In this document: positions 32,434-43,100 of the stretch, piece after piece
Position numbering within the stretch: the stretch's first letter is position 1
Layout of the letters: each line of letters begins with the position of its first letter
From: Deltaproteobacteria bacterium
GTDB taxonomy: Bacteria; Desulfobacterota; Desulfovibrionia; Desulfovibrionales; Desulfovibrionaceae
Direction of reading: 5' to 3'
NCBI GenBank assembly: GCA_031285295.1
Contig: JAITWK010000014.1
Location: 1 to 64,000 of the forward strand
Length of the DNA: 64,000 nt
Made by a program: the position numbers and the translations under genes
The notes under the pieces: model-generated
The model's input: the letters and a program-made list of their open reading frames with translations, nothing else
Database searches by the model: none
Told to the model about the DNA's origin: nothing

Positions 32434-32652
32434 ATGAAAAATCAATATGGCCGGCCATGGATAGATTTGAGAAAACTTCGAAAAGAGCGAGGTTGGACTC
32501 AAGCCGTTGCGGCTAATCAATTGGGAGTCACTCGGGAACATGTCTCCGCCATAGAAAATGGCAAGCGCGGTATTTCAATGAAAATGATGTCAGCGATCAT
32601 TCAGGTATTTGGTATGGCGTACAAGGATTTTTTTCAATCACCTACGCATTAA
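32434..32652 (+). CDS. Small XRE-family helix-turn-helix protein
   Basis: A 72-residue Cro/CI-type DNA-binding protein with the helix-turn-helix RGWTQAVAANQLGVTREHVS and the usual AIENGKRGIS turn. AAGGGG lies upstream of the ATG. It consists of little besides the DNA-binding domain. It is probably co-transcribed with the chemoreceptor gene 36 bases downstream, under the MerR-type promoter. The target is unknown. Confidence 0.85.
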   Translation: MKNQYGRPWIDLRKLRKERGWTQAVAANQLGVTREHVSAIENGKRGISMKMMSAIIQVFGMAYKDFFQSPTH

Positions 32653-32688
32653 ATTTGTGTGGATAAGCATAATAGGAAGGAAGTTTGT

Positions 32689-35109
32689 ATGACGACTAAG
32701 CATAAGATCATAATGGGTTTTGTCAGTATGGTGGTAATTTTGGCGGCGGTGTCTTTTGCAGGTTACAGCTATTTGGATAAATCCATAACCGGACTGGCTG
32801 AATACCGCAGACTCGCACGGATGAATGTTAGTACGAGTGAAGCGATGGTCGATTTGCTCACCGCAACCACCGGGGCGAATGCCTTCATGATTTTACGCGA
32901 TCAGGCGGTCATGAGTTCAGCGGTGGCCGCTCTGGCCAATATGGATAAAACGCTTGCGGAAGCTCAAAAAGATATGAAGCTCAAAGAGAGTATCGCAACC
33001 ACCGATCGCATCCGCACCGCTGGTCGCAACTATGCCGGAACCCTGCGTGACATCGCGTCTGATATTAAAGTCATGCTGGATTTGTATGATACCTCAGTGC
33101 GGCCTAACTTCATGATTATGTACAGTGCTTTTCAACGCATGTCGGAAACGGCAGCGGCCAACAATAACAGCAGACTGCTCTTTAATATTAATACCTCTCT
33201 GGCTGAGTATGGGCGCCTGCTCTCTGCCATGGAACGCTTCTATTATGGGCGTTCGGCAAGCGACCGCGACCAGATGGTTACCATAATGAGAGACATGAAT
33301 GTTCAGTTCCAGGCAATGGCCGCTTCCATTGTTTTACCGGAGGTTCGGCAAATTTACAGTGGCGAGTTGCTTCCAGCGGCAGAGAAGATGTTCACCGCCA
33401 TCAAAGATATTCTGCAAGCGGCGGATGCTGTTGACAAGTCTCTGACGCAGAGTCGCGAGTTTCGTGCCGCCTTTATGAAAGATATTCAGGCGCTGAGTGA
33501 ATCCTACAACCAGCGGATGACTAATGCTGGCCCTACCATCAGCGCTGAAAGTATGGACGGCCAGAAAATACTGCTCGGCGGAAGCGTGGCCGGGCTGCTG
33601 CTCGGCATTTTGCTGGCCACTTTCATCATCATGGGGCTGGTCAAGGTGCTACGCAACATGGGGAGTTTTGCCAACGCTATTGCTGCGGGCGACTTCAATG
33701 CCGATGTCAAAAGCCTCGAAAAGGGTGAAGTAGGTCACATGCTGGCGGCCATGCGGCAAATTCCGCAGGTGTTGGAACGGCTGACTGCCGACATACACAA
33801 AGGTGCCGACGAAATACTTATTGGTTGTTATCGGGTCAGAACTGACGCCAAGTCCTTCCCCGGCTCCTTCGAGACACTGGCAACAAGCGTAAACTCGGTT
33901 TGCGATGCCTATACCGGTGTTCTGGATCAAATGCCTCTGGCTATTTTTACCGCCGACGAGGACAAAAAAGTCCGCTACGCGAACAAGCTTGTCCATAGTA
34001 CTATCGGCAGCGATATGGTCGGCAAACAGTGCGCTTCCTGTCTCAATACCGCAAAATGCAACAATGCCGAGTGCTGCGGTGTCAAGGCTATGTCCAGCAA
34101 AGGCGTTGTCAACGCCGAAGTTACTATCCATCCGGCTTCGGGCAAAGAATTGGAGTTTTCTGTGTCCGCCATCCCCTTGTTTGATGATCATGGCTCAGTA
34201 CGCGGATTTATGGAGATTTGCGCCGATATTACCATTTCCAAACAGCAACAGCGCGCGATTAACAATGTAACCTCGCAGGCTATGGAAATTGCAAACCGGG
34301 TGGCCGCTGCTTCCGAAGAGCTTTCGGCCCAAGTGGAGCAGGTCTCGCGCGGGGCCGAAATGCAGCGTGACCGGGTGGAAAGCACTGCTTCCGCCATGAC
34401 AGAAATGAACTCCACCGTGCTGGAAGTGGCAAGAAACGCCGGACAGGCTTCGGAGCAGTCCGATCTGACCAAAGCCAAGGCCAACGATGGTGCCACGCTG
34501 GTAGAGAGTGTGGTGCGTTCCATCAATCAGGTGAATACGGTTGCCACCAACCTGCAAACGAACATGCAGGAGTTGGGCGCTCAGGCCGAGCGCATTGGCG
34601 GGGTCATGAATGTCATTTCCGACATAGCGGATCAGACTAACCTGCTGGCGCTGAACGCCGCCATTGAAGCGGCCAGGGCAGGTGAGGCCGGGCGAGGTTT
34701 CGCGGTAGTGGCCGACGAAGTGCGCAAGTTGGCGGAAAAAACCATGTCCGCCACTCAGGAGGTGGGCAGTAACATCATGGCTATCCAAAACTCCGCGCGT
34801 ACCAATATCAATGAGGTTAACGCAGCAGCAAAATCGATTACCGAGGCTACTGGCCTGGCCGATACTTCCGGTCAGGCACTTTCGGAAATTGTCAATCTGG
34901 CTTCGGACAACTCCTCGGTAGTTGCTTCCATTGCAACCGCCGCAGAAGAGCAGAGCGCCACTTCCGAGGAAATTAACCGTGCCATAGAGGAAATTAACAA
35001 AATTGTGGGCGAAACCACCGAGGGCATGGTGCAATCTTCTGCCGCCGTACAGGAACTTTCCCGCATGGCGCAGGAACTCAACGAGGTAATGGCAACGCTG
35101 CAAAAATAA
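32689..35109 (+). CDS. Methyl-accepting chemotaxis protein with Cys-rich PAS domain
   Basis: An 806-residue transducer. The ATG at 32689 follows GGAAGG; the extension to 32659 is discarded. Membrane helices at ~8-30 and ~295-320 enclose a helical periplasmic domain. HAMP is followed by a PAS domain (~405-530) with a cysteine cluster at ~447-460 ([16 protein letters not shown]). The signalling domain has the hairpin tip [20 protein letters not shown]. No C-terminal CheR-binding pentapeptide is visible. A close paralogue is encoded at 49860-52277. The cysteines suggest redox or metal sensing, which is inference. Confidence 0.93.
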   Translation: MTTKHKIIMGFVSMVVILAAVSFAGYSYLDKSITGLAEYRRLARMNVSTSEAMVDLLTATTGANAFMILRDQAVMSSAVAALANMDKTLAEAQKDMKLKESIATTDRIRTAGRNYAGTLRDIASDIKVMLDLYDTSVRPNFMIMYSAFQRMSETAAANNNSRLLFNINTSLAEYGRLLSAMERFYYGRSASDRDQMVTIMRDMNVQFQAMAASIVLPEVRQIYSGELLPAAEKMFTAIKDILQAADAVDKSLTQSREFRAAFMKDIQALSESYNQRMTNAGPTISAESMDGQKILLGGSVAGLLLGILLATFIIMGLVKVLRNMGSFANAIAAGDFNADVKSLEKGEVGHMLAAMRQIPQVLERLTADIHKGADEILIGCYRVRTDAKSFPGSFETLATSVNSVCDAYTGVLDQMPLAIFTADEDKKVRYANKLVHSTIGSDMVGKQCASCLNTAKCNNAECCGVKAMSSKGVVNAEVTIHPASGKELEFSVSAIPLFDDHGSVRGFMEICADITISKQQQRAINNVTSQAMEIANRVAAASEELSAQVEQVSRGAEMQRDRVESTASAMTEMNSTVLEVARNAGQASEQSDLTKAKANDGATLVESVVRSINQVNTVATNLQTNMQELGAQAERIGGVMNVISDIADQTNLLALNAAIEAARAGEAGRGFAVVADEVRKLAEKTMSATQEVGSNIMAIQNSARTNINEVNAAAKSITEATGLADTSGQALSEIVNLASDNSSVVASIATAAEEQSATSEEINRAIEEINKIVGETTEGMVQSSAAVQELSRMAQELNEVMATLQK

Positions 35110-35173
35110 CAGGTATAAAAGGTTACAAACAGCAGCCTTAATGATGGTAAAATCGTGGTGAAATGAGGCAGTT

Positions 35174-37702
35174 ATGAGAAATTTTTTTAAAACAACAAAC
35201 AGGACGCTGCATATTAAGGTTCTGCTTGTGATGTTAGCTTTTCTTGCCATGGTTACGTTAAGTTACATATCCATGAGCAGGGTTGTGCGCGGTAATCTGG
35301 TAGACAACGCGGGATATGTGCTTGACGTTGCCGAGATGCAGACTTCATACCGCCTACGGGAATTCGAGTCGGTGATGGAGGGATTTGCCATTGAGATGCG
35401 CCGGATGGTTTTGCGAGGCGATACGGCGCCTATGCTCGAGGAGTATATAAACGATATATCAAAGTCTTTTGTTTTTGGTAACAGAGAACTCTCCGGAATA
35501 TATGGGTTTTACGGATATATTGAAACCTTGCCTGATGGCCCGGCTTTGATCACTAAAAATAGCCGGGGCTTATCAGACATTGCGAGTCCTAAGGAATCTG
35601 CCTTGTACCAACTGGCTGTAGAGGCTGCCGGAAGCATTGTGGTTACAACGCCGGTGATCTGCAACACGAACGAGACATTGTGCACATACGCAAAATGCAT
35701 ATTTGATGACCAAGGTAAAAGGTTGGGCGTCATCTGCATGGATGTTAACATCAGCGAGATTGGGCGGAAAATCGTTGACATCGCTTTGAACCATGGCGGT
35801 TACGGTATGCTGATGGATCAGGATTTTATGACGATGTTTCACCCGAACCCGGATTTTGTGGGCATCAATATGTATAACCCCGCCATTCCCGTTCATATCT
35901 TTGCCGATGATTTACGTAATGGGAAAGAGGTCTTTGACCGCCCTTTAACCAGCTATAAAAATGAGAGTTCCATCGCTTTTTTTCGCAAACTTCCTAGCGG
36001 TTGGTATATGGGACTTGTGACTCCAAAAAAGCGGTATTACGCCAGCATGGATACCATGGCGAGAGAGCTTAGCGCATTGGGCACGGTGCTCGCGATGATA
36101 TTGATCGGAATCATGATCCGAATTGAGATAGCAAAAACGAAGTCAGACGACGAAAGCAAGAAAAAAAGTATGTTTCTTGCTAACATGAGCCATGAAATAC
36201 GCACGCCGATCAACGCCATCGTCGGCATGACCGCGATTGGTATGGCCACCGGAGCAGTCAACCGAAAAGATTATTGCTTTTCAAAAATAGATAACGCCAC
36301 CAAGCATCTTTTGGGCGTGGTAAACGACATTCTCGACATATCCAAAATTGAGGCTAATAAAATTGAGCTTTCCCCTGTCGACTTTGACTTTGAAAGAATG
36401 CTTCAGCAGGCAGTGAATGTTGTAAATTTCCGGGTTGATGAAAAACACCAGAAGCTGATGGTGCGCATTGATAAATCCATACCCAAAAACCTGTTCGCTG
36501 ATGACCAAAGACTTGCGCAGATTATCACGAACCTGCTCAGCAACGCAATCAAGTTCACTCCCGACTGGGGGGATATCAGCTTGAAAACAAGTCTTGTAGG
36601 TGAGGATAACGGCCTGTTTACCATAAAAATGGAAGTGGCCGACAATGGCATTGGCATCAGTCAGGAGCAGCAGGGCAAGCTGTTCCGGCCGTTTCAACAG
36701 GCCGAGTCGTTCACGACACGCAAATATGGCGGAACCGGGCTTGGCCTTGCCATTTCAAAGAGTATAGTAGAACTGATGGGTGGGAAAATTTGGGTTGAGT
36801 CTGAGTTTGGCAAGGGCGCTACCTTTGCATTTACTGTAAAGGTAAAACAAGGCAAAAATTTACACCCCTGCTTGGGCAGTAATGGAGTCCACTGGAAGAA
36901 TATACGAATCCTTACGGTGGACGACGACCCGGATATCCTTTTGTATTTTAAAGAAATCGTGTCCGGCTTCGGCTCAAGATGCGACTGTGCAGGAAGTGCT
37001 GAGGAAGCGCTGGAGATGATTGAGCATAACGGCGATTATAATATCTATTTTGTAGATTTGCGCATGCCGGGCACAGATGGGATTAGCCTGACAAGAAAAA
37101 TCAGGGAAAAAGAAAGCAAGCCCGGCAGTTCCGTCGTCATCATGATTTCATCCGCCGAGCTGAGCGCGATGGAGTCTGAGGCCAAAAAGGTAGGCGTTAA
37201 CAAATTCCTGTTAAAACCGCTCTTCCCTTCGGCAATCTCCGACGTAATCGGTGAGTGCATCGGAGTGATCAACGATAAAAATGAGGATGCTTCTCTTGAT
37301 ATCAACGGCGTGTTTGCGGGACGACGCATTTTGCTCGCCGAGGATGTTAACATCAACTGTGAAATAGTTCTGACGCTGCTAAAGCCTACCCTTATGGAGA
37401 TTGACTGCGCTGAAAACGGGATCGAAGCGGTCAGTATGTTCAGCAAAGCGCCAGAGAAATACGATATGATTTTTATGGATATACAAATGCCGGAAATGGA
37501 TGGGTTTGAGGCCACCCGGCAAATCCGGGCGCTCGAACATCCGAAGGCCGCAACGGTTCCCATTGTCGCAATGACGGCAAATGTCTTTAAGGAGGATATT
37601 AAAAATTGCCTGGCCGCAGGGATGAACGGGCATCTTGGCAAGCCGCTTGATATGGATGCGATGTTGAAGATATTGTTTAAGTATTTGCATCGGTTGGGGT
37701 AA
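35174..37702 (+). CDS. Hybrid sensor histidine kinase with two receiver domains
   Basis: An 842-residue membrane kinase. A helix at ~15-35, a periplasmic Cache-like region (~40-290) and a second helix (~298-318) lead to HisKA with the phospho-His in MSHEIRTPINAIVG (~339) and an ATPase domain (~445-555; N box NLLSNAIKF, GGTGLGLAIS). Two receivers follow: ~577-690 (phospho-Asp in YFVDLRMPG) and ~717-835 (FMDIQMPEMDG). There is no HPt or output domain, so a separate partner is needed. It is near the chemoreceptor gene on the same strand. Confidence 0.93.
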   Translation: MRNFFKTTNRTLHIKVLLVMLAFLAMVTLSYISMSRVVRGNLVDNAGYVLDVAEMQTSYRLREFESVMEGFAIEMRRMVLRGDTAPMLEEYINDISKSFVFGNRELSGIYGFYGYIETLPDGPALITKNSRGLSDIASPKESALYQLAVEAAGSIVVTTPVICNTNETLCTYAKCIFDDQGKRLGVICMDVNISEIGRKIVDIALNHGGYGMLMDQDFMTMFHPNPDFVGINMYNPAIPVHIFADDLRNGKEVFDRPLTSYKNESSIAFFRKLPSGWYMGLVTPKKRYYASMDTMARELSALGTVLAMILIGIMIRIEIAKTKSDDESKKKSMFLANMSHEIRTPINAIVGMTAIGMATGAVNRKDYCFSKIDNATKHLLGVVNDILDISKIEANKIELSPVDFDFERMLQQAVNVVNFRVDEKHQKLMVRIDKSIPKNLFADDQRLAQIITNLLSNAIKFTPDWGDISLKTSLVGEDNGLFTIKMEVADNGIGISQEQQGKLFRPFQQAESFTTRKYGGTGLGLAISKSIVELMGGKIWVESEFGKGATFAFTVKVKQGKNLHPCLGSNGVHWKNIRILTVDDDPDILLYFKEIVSGFGSRCDCAGSAEEALEMIEHNGDYNIYFVDLRMPGTDGISLTRKIREKESKPGSSVVIMISSAELSAMESEAKKVGVNKFLLKPLFPSAISDVIGECIGVINDKNEDASLDINGVFAGRRILLAEDVNINCEIVLTLLKPTLMEIDCAENGIEAVSMFSKAPEKYDMIFMDIQMPEMDGFEATRQIRALEHPKAATVPIVAMTANVFKEDIKNCLAAGMNGHLGKPLDMDAMLKILFKYLHRLG

Positions 37703-37746
37703 TTTAAACTTGAACTAATTGAAATTATTTATATTTTTTTAAAGAG

Positions 37747-38223
37747 ATGAGCATGAAATTATCCGCTAAGACGCGTTTTGCAGTTAAGATTTTATTGGAT
37801 TTAACCATACATGATCAAGACCAACCTGTTTCAGCTACGCTTTTGTCAAAACATACCGGTATATCAGTACAATTTATAGAGCAAATTTTAAAAAACTTGA
37901 AATGGGCAGGTGTGACCAAGAGCGTCAGAGGGCCAAAAGGAGGACATTGTCTAGCTAAAAAACCTGATGAGATCACTTTGGCCGAAGTGGTCGTCCTGAT
38001 GGAAGGAGGACTGCATTTGGCTCCTTGCACCGGTGAAACCCGGAGCGTTTGCGCTAGTCGTGATTTTTGCTCCATCTGTGCGGCCTGGGCGCGAGTTTCT
38101 ACTGTGTTGAGCGATGAACTGACTGATATCAGTATACAGAGCCTGCTTGACGATTATCAACAGACTGTTGCCAAAGCCGGGAATGTGGAGATCTTCCCGG
38201 CCTGCTGCGCGAAATGGCTATAG
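37747..38223 (+). CDS. Rrf2-family regulator with Fe-S-type cysteines (copy 1)
   Basis: A 158-residue Rrf2/IscR-type regulator with N-terminal winged helix (KLSAKTRFAVKILLDL; SVQFIEQILKNLKWAGVTKS). The cysteine pattern C-x7-C-x5-C (CTGETRSVCASRDFC) matches Fe-S cluster-binding members. An in-frame ATG two codons in is an alternative start. The gene closely resembles the one at 63157-63624, even at DNA level. A terminator follows at 38269. It probably senses redox state or Fe-S status. Confidence 0.9.
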   Translation: MSMKLSAKTRFAVKILLDLTIHDQDQPVSATLLSKHTGISVQFIEQILKNLKWAGVTKSVRGPKGGHCLAKKPDEITLAEVVVLMEGGLHLAPCTGETRSVCASRDFCSICAAWARVSTVLSDELTDISIQSLLDDYQQTVAKAGNVEIFPACCAKWL

Positions 38224-38268
38224 TGAGCCTTAATCTTCCCCTCTTTTTGTTTATGCCTGAATGCTCTA

Positions 38269-38312
38269 GCCCGCTTTTTCTGCATTTTTGCAAGGAAAAG
38301 CGGGCGTTATTT
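38269..38312 (+). terminator. Terminator after the Rrf2 gene
   Basis: The arms GCCCGCTTTTTC (38269-38280) and GAAAAGCGGGC (38295-38305) form a strong stem around a loop TGCATTTTTGCAAG, followed by GTTATTTT. This separates the plus-strand group from the convergent CII-like gene. Confidence 0.75.
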
Positions 38313-38420
38313 TCAGCCGTTACACAGATGTACTTGAGCAGATCAGCACCGAAAGTCACGGGGGAAGACTGTCTTCAGGTGGCCGTGGTCATAGTATGCA
38401 AATCGCCCCAATAAGCGCTG

Positions 38421-38753
38421 TTAAGCCCGGCGTACCTCTTGGTCGTAATAAATCCTGCGCCCCTTAAGCACAGGCTGCACCGCTCCCCAACCGTCCGGCA
38501 AGGTATCTTGCCTTGCCGTTTGTGACAGCTCATAGCCAAGCTGCTCCGCCATTACCTGCAAGGGGGTTACATCACCTGTGGCTTTCATAATATCCATCAG
38601 TGTTTCAACGCCCAATTTCGCCTTGTCATCATACTGATTAAGTTCGCGCATCATGGTGGAATAGGGCTTGCCGATTTCTTGAGCCAGAAGTTTTGCGGGC
38701 TTTTTACCATTAATTACAATCTCTCGTACTGCCACAATAGGATTCGTTTCCAT
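38421..38753 (-). CDS. CII-like phage regulatory protein (isolated)
   Basis: A 110-residue protein resembling the phage CII/CP76-type regulator family: KPAKLLAQEIGKPYSTMMRE and LGVETLMDIMKATGDVTPLQ are typical. No other phage gene is in the window, so it is either a relic of a prophage or a domesticated regulator. It lies upstream of the OB-fold/Sel1/autotransporter genes only in coordinate order; transcription runs away from the Rrf2 gene and it is the most downstream gene of that minus-strand run. Confidence 0.7.
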   Translation of the reverse strand: METNPIVAVREIVINGKKPAKLLAQEIGKPYSTMMRELNQYDDKAKLGVETLMDIMKATGDVTPLQVMAEQLGYELSQTARQDTLPDGWGAVQPVLKGRRIYYDQEVRRA

Positions 38754-38825
38754 GCGCCCTCCGTATAGATTTTGCGGTCTGTTTCGCTCTTTGAGAATGG
38801 TGCTGGGCTTGAATGAGCGGATGCA

Positions 38826-39218
38826 TCATTGTTTGATTATCTGGTAAACTTCAATTTCCGTTTTCGCCAACTCCTTGTCAATTTCTCCATATATTTCTAC
38901 AAGGTCATCAGGCCCGATAGTCTGTCCCTGCCACCGCTTGTCGCTAATCTCAACCGTAACGGTTCCTGTTGCATCTTTGAATTCATAGTGTTTCCCGCCT
39001 AGACTATTAATAATATTTCCCTTGAGTGCTACCTTGGCATCATCGTTCATTCCTTTGGCCTGTTCTACCGTGACCAGGCCAGGGCCAGGACCACTATATC
39101 CGCCGTCATATCCCCCTTTAGCAAAAGCCGAAGCGACTCCAAGGGTAAGCATGAATGCAAGGAACAGCATAAAAATTTGATAAATTCCGCTCTTTGAGTG
39201 TAGGTGTTCTATTCTCAT
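38826..39218 (-). CDS. Periplasmic bacterial OB-fold protein (YgiW/YdeI-like)
   Basis: A 130-residue exported protein. The ATG at 39218 has GGAGG six bases upstream; the longer frame is ignored. A signal peptide (hydrophobic ~14-32, cleavage after ASAFA) precedes a Gly/Tyr-rich linker and a BOF domain (VALKGNIINSLGGKHYEFKD; VTVEISDKRWQGQTIGPDDL). Family members are small periplasmic stress-tolerance proteins. It follows the Sel1-repeat gene by 43 bases and is probably co-transcribed with it. Confidence 0.88.
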   Translation of the reverse strand: MRIEHLHSKSGIYQIFMLFLAFMLTLGVASAFAKGGYDGGYSGPGPGLVTVEQAKGMNDDAKVALKGNIINSLGGKHYEFKDATGTVTVEISDKRWQGQTIGPDDLVEIYGEIDKELAKTEIEVYQIIKQ

Positions 39219-39261
39219 GGTATCCTCCGACTGTTGATTGTTTTTATGGACATCTACGCCC

Positions 39262-40134
39262 CTATCGGGACGATGCCTTGTTGGCGTAGTTCTCAATCCA
39301 GGCATCGGCGGCCTGTCTGGCTTTCTGTATCTGGTCCTCAGACAGCGAGCCCTCCAGAAGGCCGAGAAGCCGGGCCAAATCTTCTCCCGCGTACCCGCCG
39401 CGTCGGGCGATGAGATACCAGGTATAGGCCGTTGCCGGGTCGGCCTTGATCCCAAGTCCGTCTTTGTGCATAATCGCGATGTTTTTTACCGCTTCCAGAT
39501 GGCCGAGATCCGCCGCCCTCATAAACATGGTCAAGGCCATTTTTTCGTCTTTCTTCTGGCCAATCAGGCCGGAAAGATAAATAACCCCCAGTTCGTTGGC
39601 GGCCACGGACATGCCGGCTTCCGCCGCTTGTTTCAGGTAGTCCATGCCCCTGGCAACATCTTTGGAAGTGCCGATGCCAGCAATACAGAGGGAGGAGAGT
39701 TTGTACATGGCCTGCGCCAGGCCCAGGTCGGCGGCTTTTTGATAGTGTATGAAGGCCCGGCTCGCGTCGGCGGTCACCCCTATGCCGATCTCAAAGCAGA
39801 CTCCCAGGTTATAGTAGCCTTCCGGTTGTCCGGTCTTCGCGGCTTTTTCGTACCATTCCATAGCTTTCGTGTAGTTGCGGGCAATGCCAATGCCCTGCTC
39901 GTAGAAGCGGCCCAGAGTGAGCATGGCGCCGCTGTTGCCTTTTTCCGCCTCAGCGGACATGAGTGCGAAGGCCGCTTCCGGCTCCATGCGTTGCGGCACG
40001 CTTTGCACGTCCATGCCGGAAGGTTCCGCCTGAGTGGACGCTGGCGGGCCGGCTTGGGTAGCTCCGATGGCGGCCTGGCCATGGAACGGAATCCACAAAA
40101 ACAGCAATACCCACAAGATAGCGAATTTTTTCAT
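39262..40134 (-). CDS. Exported Sel1-repeat (TPR-like) protein
   Basis: A 290-residue protein with signal peptide (MKKFAILWVLLFLWIPFHG) and about five Sel1 repeats between residues ~70 and 260 (for example AMLTLGRFYEQGIGIARNYT, YYNLGVCFEIGIGVTADASR). Sel1 proteins usually mediate protein-protein contacts, here in the periplasm. It starts 11 bases after the autotransporter gene stop, so a role in autotransporter folding, secretion or signalling is plausible but unproven. Confidence 0.88.
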   Translation of the reverse strand: MKKFAILWVLLFLWIPFHGQAAIGATQAGPPASTQAEPSGMDVQSVPQRMEPEAAFALMSAEAEKGNSGAMLTLGRFYEQGIGIARNYTKAMEWYEKAAKTGQPEGYYNLGVCFEIGIGVTADASRAFIHYQKAADLGLAQAMYKLSSLCIAGIGTSKDVARGMDYLKQAAEAGMSVAANELGVIYLSGLIGQKKDEKMALTMFMRAADLGHLEAVKNIAIMHKDGLGIKADPATAYTWYLIARRGGYAGEDLARLLGLLEGSLSEDQIQKARQAADAWIENYANKASSR

Positions 40135-40145
40135 ACTGTTTTCCT

Positions 40146-43100
40146 TCAGAACGATATCATGAATCCGATTTCTCCGGCGTGGTCGGTCATGCGGTTATTC
40201 AGTTTAGCATCGTAGTTTATGTACAGGAACTTGTCGCCGTTCTCGTCCAGTTTCCAGTTTGCGCCAAATCCGAGGTTGATATACTGCTGCCCCGTGCGTG
40301 CGCCGCGGATGTCCGCCGCCCTCTGTCCTGGCTGCGTCGCATTTGCGAAACGCACGCCTATTCTCGGGTAATCGCGGTCATTGAGATGCTGTGCATACTG
40401 GGTCCAGGCTTTCAATTCAATCTTGTCGTTCCATGTGTATTCACCTTTCAGCCCGATCCGCGCGGTCAGGCGCTCCATGGAAGTATTGTTGTATCGCAGG
40501 GAGGTCTGGCCCTCCGATTCCCTGTAACCATCCATCCAGACCTTTTCATAGTCGATGGCGATACCGGGTATGATCCGTAAATCCTCCCGTATCGCGATGG
40601 GGCGTAGCGCTTCAATACTCGCGGCCACGGCATCGCCGCGGGTTTCCCCGTTCAGGTTCTCACGCAGGCGTCCGTAGTTTTGGGTCGCAGGCAGCGACAC
40701 GGTGCGGGCAAGTTCGTATTCCTGGTGCGAGTAACCAAGGTACATCTTCATATCAAAGCCGCCCGGCAACCCTGCTAGGCCATACAGGCCGACTTCGTAA
40801 TCGTCCGCGTATACGTCTCCGCTGGACTGTTGCAGGTGCGGATGGGTGTAACGGAACGCCGCCCCTAGCACGGTGCGCGGAGCGATCATGGTGTCCACGC
40901 CGAAGGCCGCCCCGGTGCGGTTCAGTGTGAATCCGCGGGCGTTGCCGTCATTATCGACCGTTTGATACCGGGAAGAGGCTTCGCTCCATGCACGGGGGCG
41001 GTGTAATTCGGCCTCGTCGTTTTTGCCGGGCGACAGTGAGGCGTCCAGCCGGTTGAACGGATGCCGCCACGGTTCTTTGAAGCCCATATACAGGGAGTTG
41101 GCCGCCAGATCGCCGGTTAGCTGATCCAGCGCCTTCGGGAGTTCCGCATCGGGTATATCACTCATACGGTCGATCAGGTCGCCTACTCCGGGGTCCTTGC
41201 CTTGGGTAAGATCATCAATGGTCTTGCCTATTTCGTTTTCGTTATGGCTGAGGCCCGGTACGTCGTTGAAGCCCTTGTTTTCATCATAGGACAGCACCAA
41301 CCGGTAACTGTCGTCCGCGTCATTCCAGCCGCGATCCTCCAGTGTCACGCCGCGAGGCAGCGGCTTCAGCAGGGAAAGAGAGGTGAATTCGCCGGACCAT
41401 CCGGCGGCGTTGGAAGCATCAATAATGGTATAGTAATCTTCATCGTTGGGCTTGAAGGCCGAGCCGCCCCAGTAATCAAAAGCTACGTTCAGGGCCGTGT
41501 CCTGCTGTATCGCTACCGGGCCGTTCCGGATAATGACCGAGTCGCTATATAGCCGCCCCGATGCGCCCGTGAGGTATTGGTCGGTGATACGGACATCGTA
41601 AGCGCCGCCCGCTGCAATGGTCAGGCCGCCATCAATGGTCAGAGGATTTTCCTTCAGGGATTCACCGCTACCGTAAGGCGTCAGGCCGCCGGGCGCTAGC
41701 CGCGCGCCGTTTTGGATGACAACTTCGGCAGCGGAGAGTGTTCCCGTGCCGGAGAGCGTCGTGCCGGAATGCGCGTTGAAGTTGCCGGAGGTCTTTATTG
41801 CCACGCCCGTGCCCACGCTGAGGGTTCCGCCCAGCACTTCCACGCCCTGCGCGAAGTTGTTCGTAGCACCGGTGTTATTGAACAGCAGAGTCCCTTTTCC
41901 GTCCTTTTCCAATCTGCCGGTGGGAATGAGACGCGGCTGACTATCGGGGGGCGTTGCATCCAGGTATCGCCCGAACGCGAAGCTGTCGTCCGCCGCGATA
42001 TAGCCGGGGCCGTTCAGAATTACATCGCCATCGGCTTCCGTCCCATCGCTTCGAAGGCCGACCGTAAGACCGCTGACCAAAGCATTAGTGTCGAGCCTGA
42101 TATTAATGGCGCTGCCGCCGTCGTTGTACAGAGCGACCAGGTCACCATCGTTGTAGGTATCCGCGCCCTTGCCCTCGGGGGTTTGCTGCCTGCTCGTCCA
42201 GTCCTTGGCGGTCCAGTCGCCGCCAGCGTTTCTATTCATGCTCAGCGAGTTGACGGTCGTTTCCAGCCAGACCTGATGCGCGTCGGCACCGCCGCTTTTA
42301 GTGGTTGCCATCGTGAATTCGTAAGAGCCGCGAGGCGTTTCGTTGACCAGTTCGTGTCCGTTTTGCAGCGCCTTCAGGACGCCGCCTTCATTGTTGATGC
42401 CGTCCACATTGCTGTTGTCTATGCCGGTGAAGGCCTGGTTGCTGGAGATGATCAGATACTTGCCGCTGGACAGAGAACCCTGAAAGTCGATGACTCCATT
42501 GGCCAGGGTTACCGGGCCGCCGCCGGAAATGACAAGCAGGTCGTTCAGCTGATCGCGCGGGATGCTCGTCTCGGTGCTCTGGTCCTGGTTGGTGTAATCC
42601 TTGGTGGGATCAATTGCGCCCACCGCATCCGACTTGTTGACGTCATAGCGGAAGGTGAAGCCGGAGAGAGTTGTACCATCGGAGCTGCTTAGTTCCAGCA
42701 GCCCGAATCTGTCCCCGCCGGTCCCGTCAAGCCCGACAACCGTTTCCGTGAAGGTAGCCTCGTCCGGGCTGATCGTTGCTCCGCCTATGATTTCGATAGT
42801 GTCCGCAACAAGCCGGGAGCCTCCTCCGCCGCCAGCCACGACAACGCCTGAGCCTGCCGCCTGAAAGACGTCCGCCACATTGTACGTCTTCTTGTCGGCA
42901 ATGCGGAACTCGCCGCCTGTGATCGAGGTGCGCGCCACGCTCGTTGTCGCCTCCCCCGAGAACTGCAAGACGCCATCGCCGGTTTTATTCACGTATCCGC
43001 CGTTGCCGTTGACAGCGCCGGTCAGGAGGAGGGCGTCACCACCGCCGATATCAAAAGTCGCCGTTTTCGCGGCGGCAACGGCCATGTCGCCCGCCAGTTC

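Noticed and set aside
34020..34090. Possible haem-binding motif in the chemoreceptor PAS domain
   Set aside because: Cysteines are present but no CxxCH occurs, so covalent c-type haem is not supported.
34195..35250. 351-codon minus-strand frame opposite the chemoreceptor signalling domain
   Set aside because: The signalling domain is highly conserved; the antisense frame is His/Cys-rich and appears in part opposite each chemoreceptor.
41712..42692. Several plus-strand frames of 100-326 codons opposite the autotransporter
   Set aside because: All are antisense to a continuous 9.3-kb gene with a full domain architecture.
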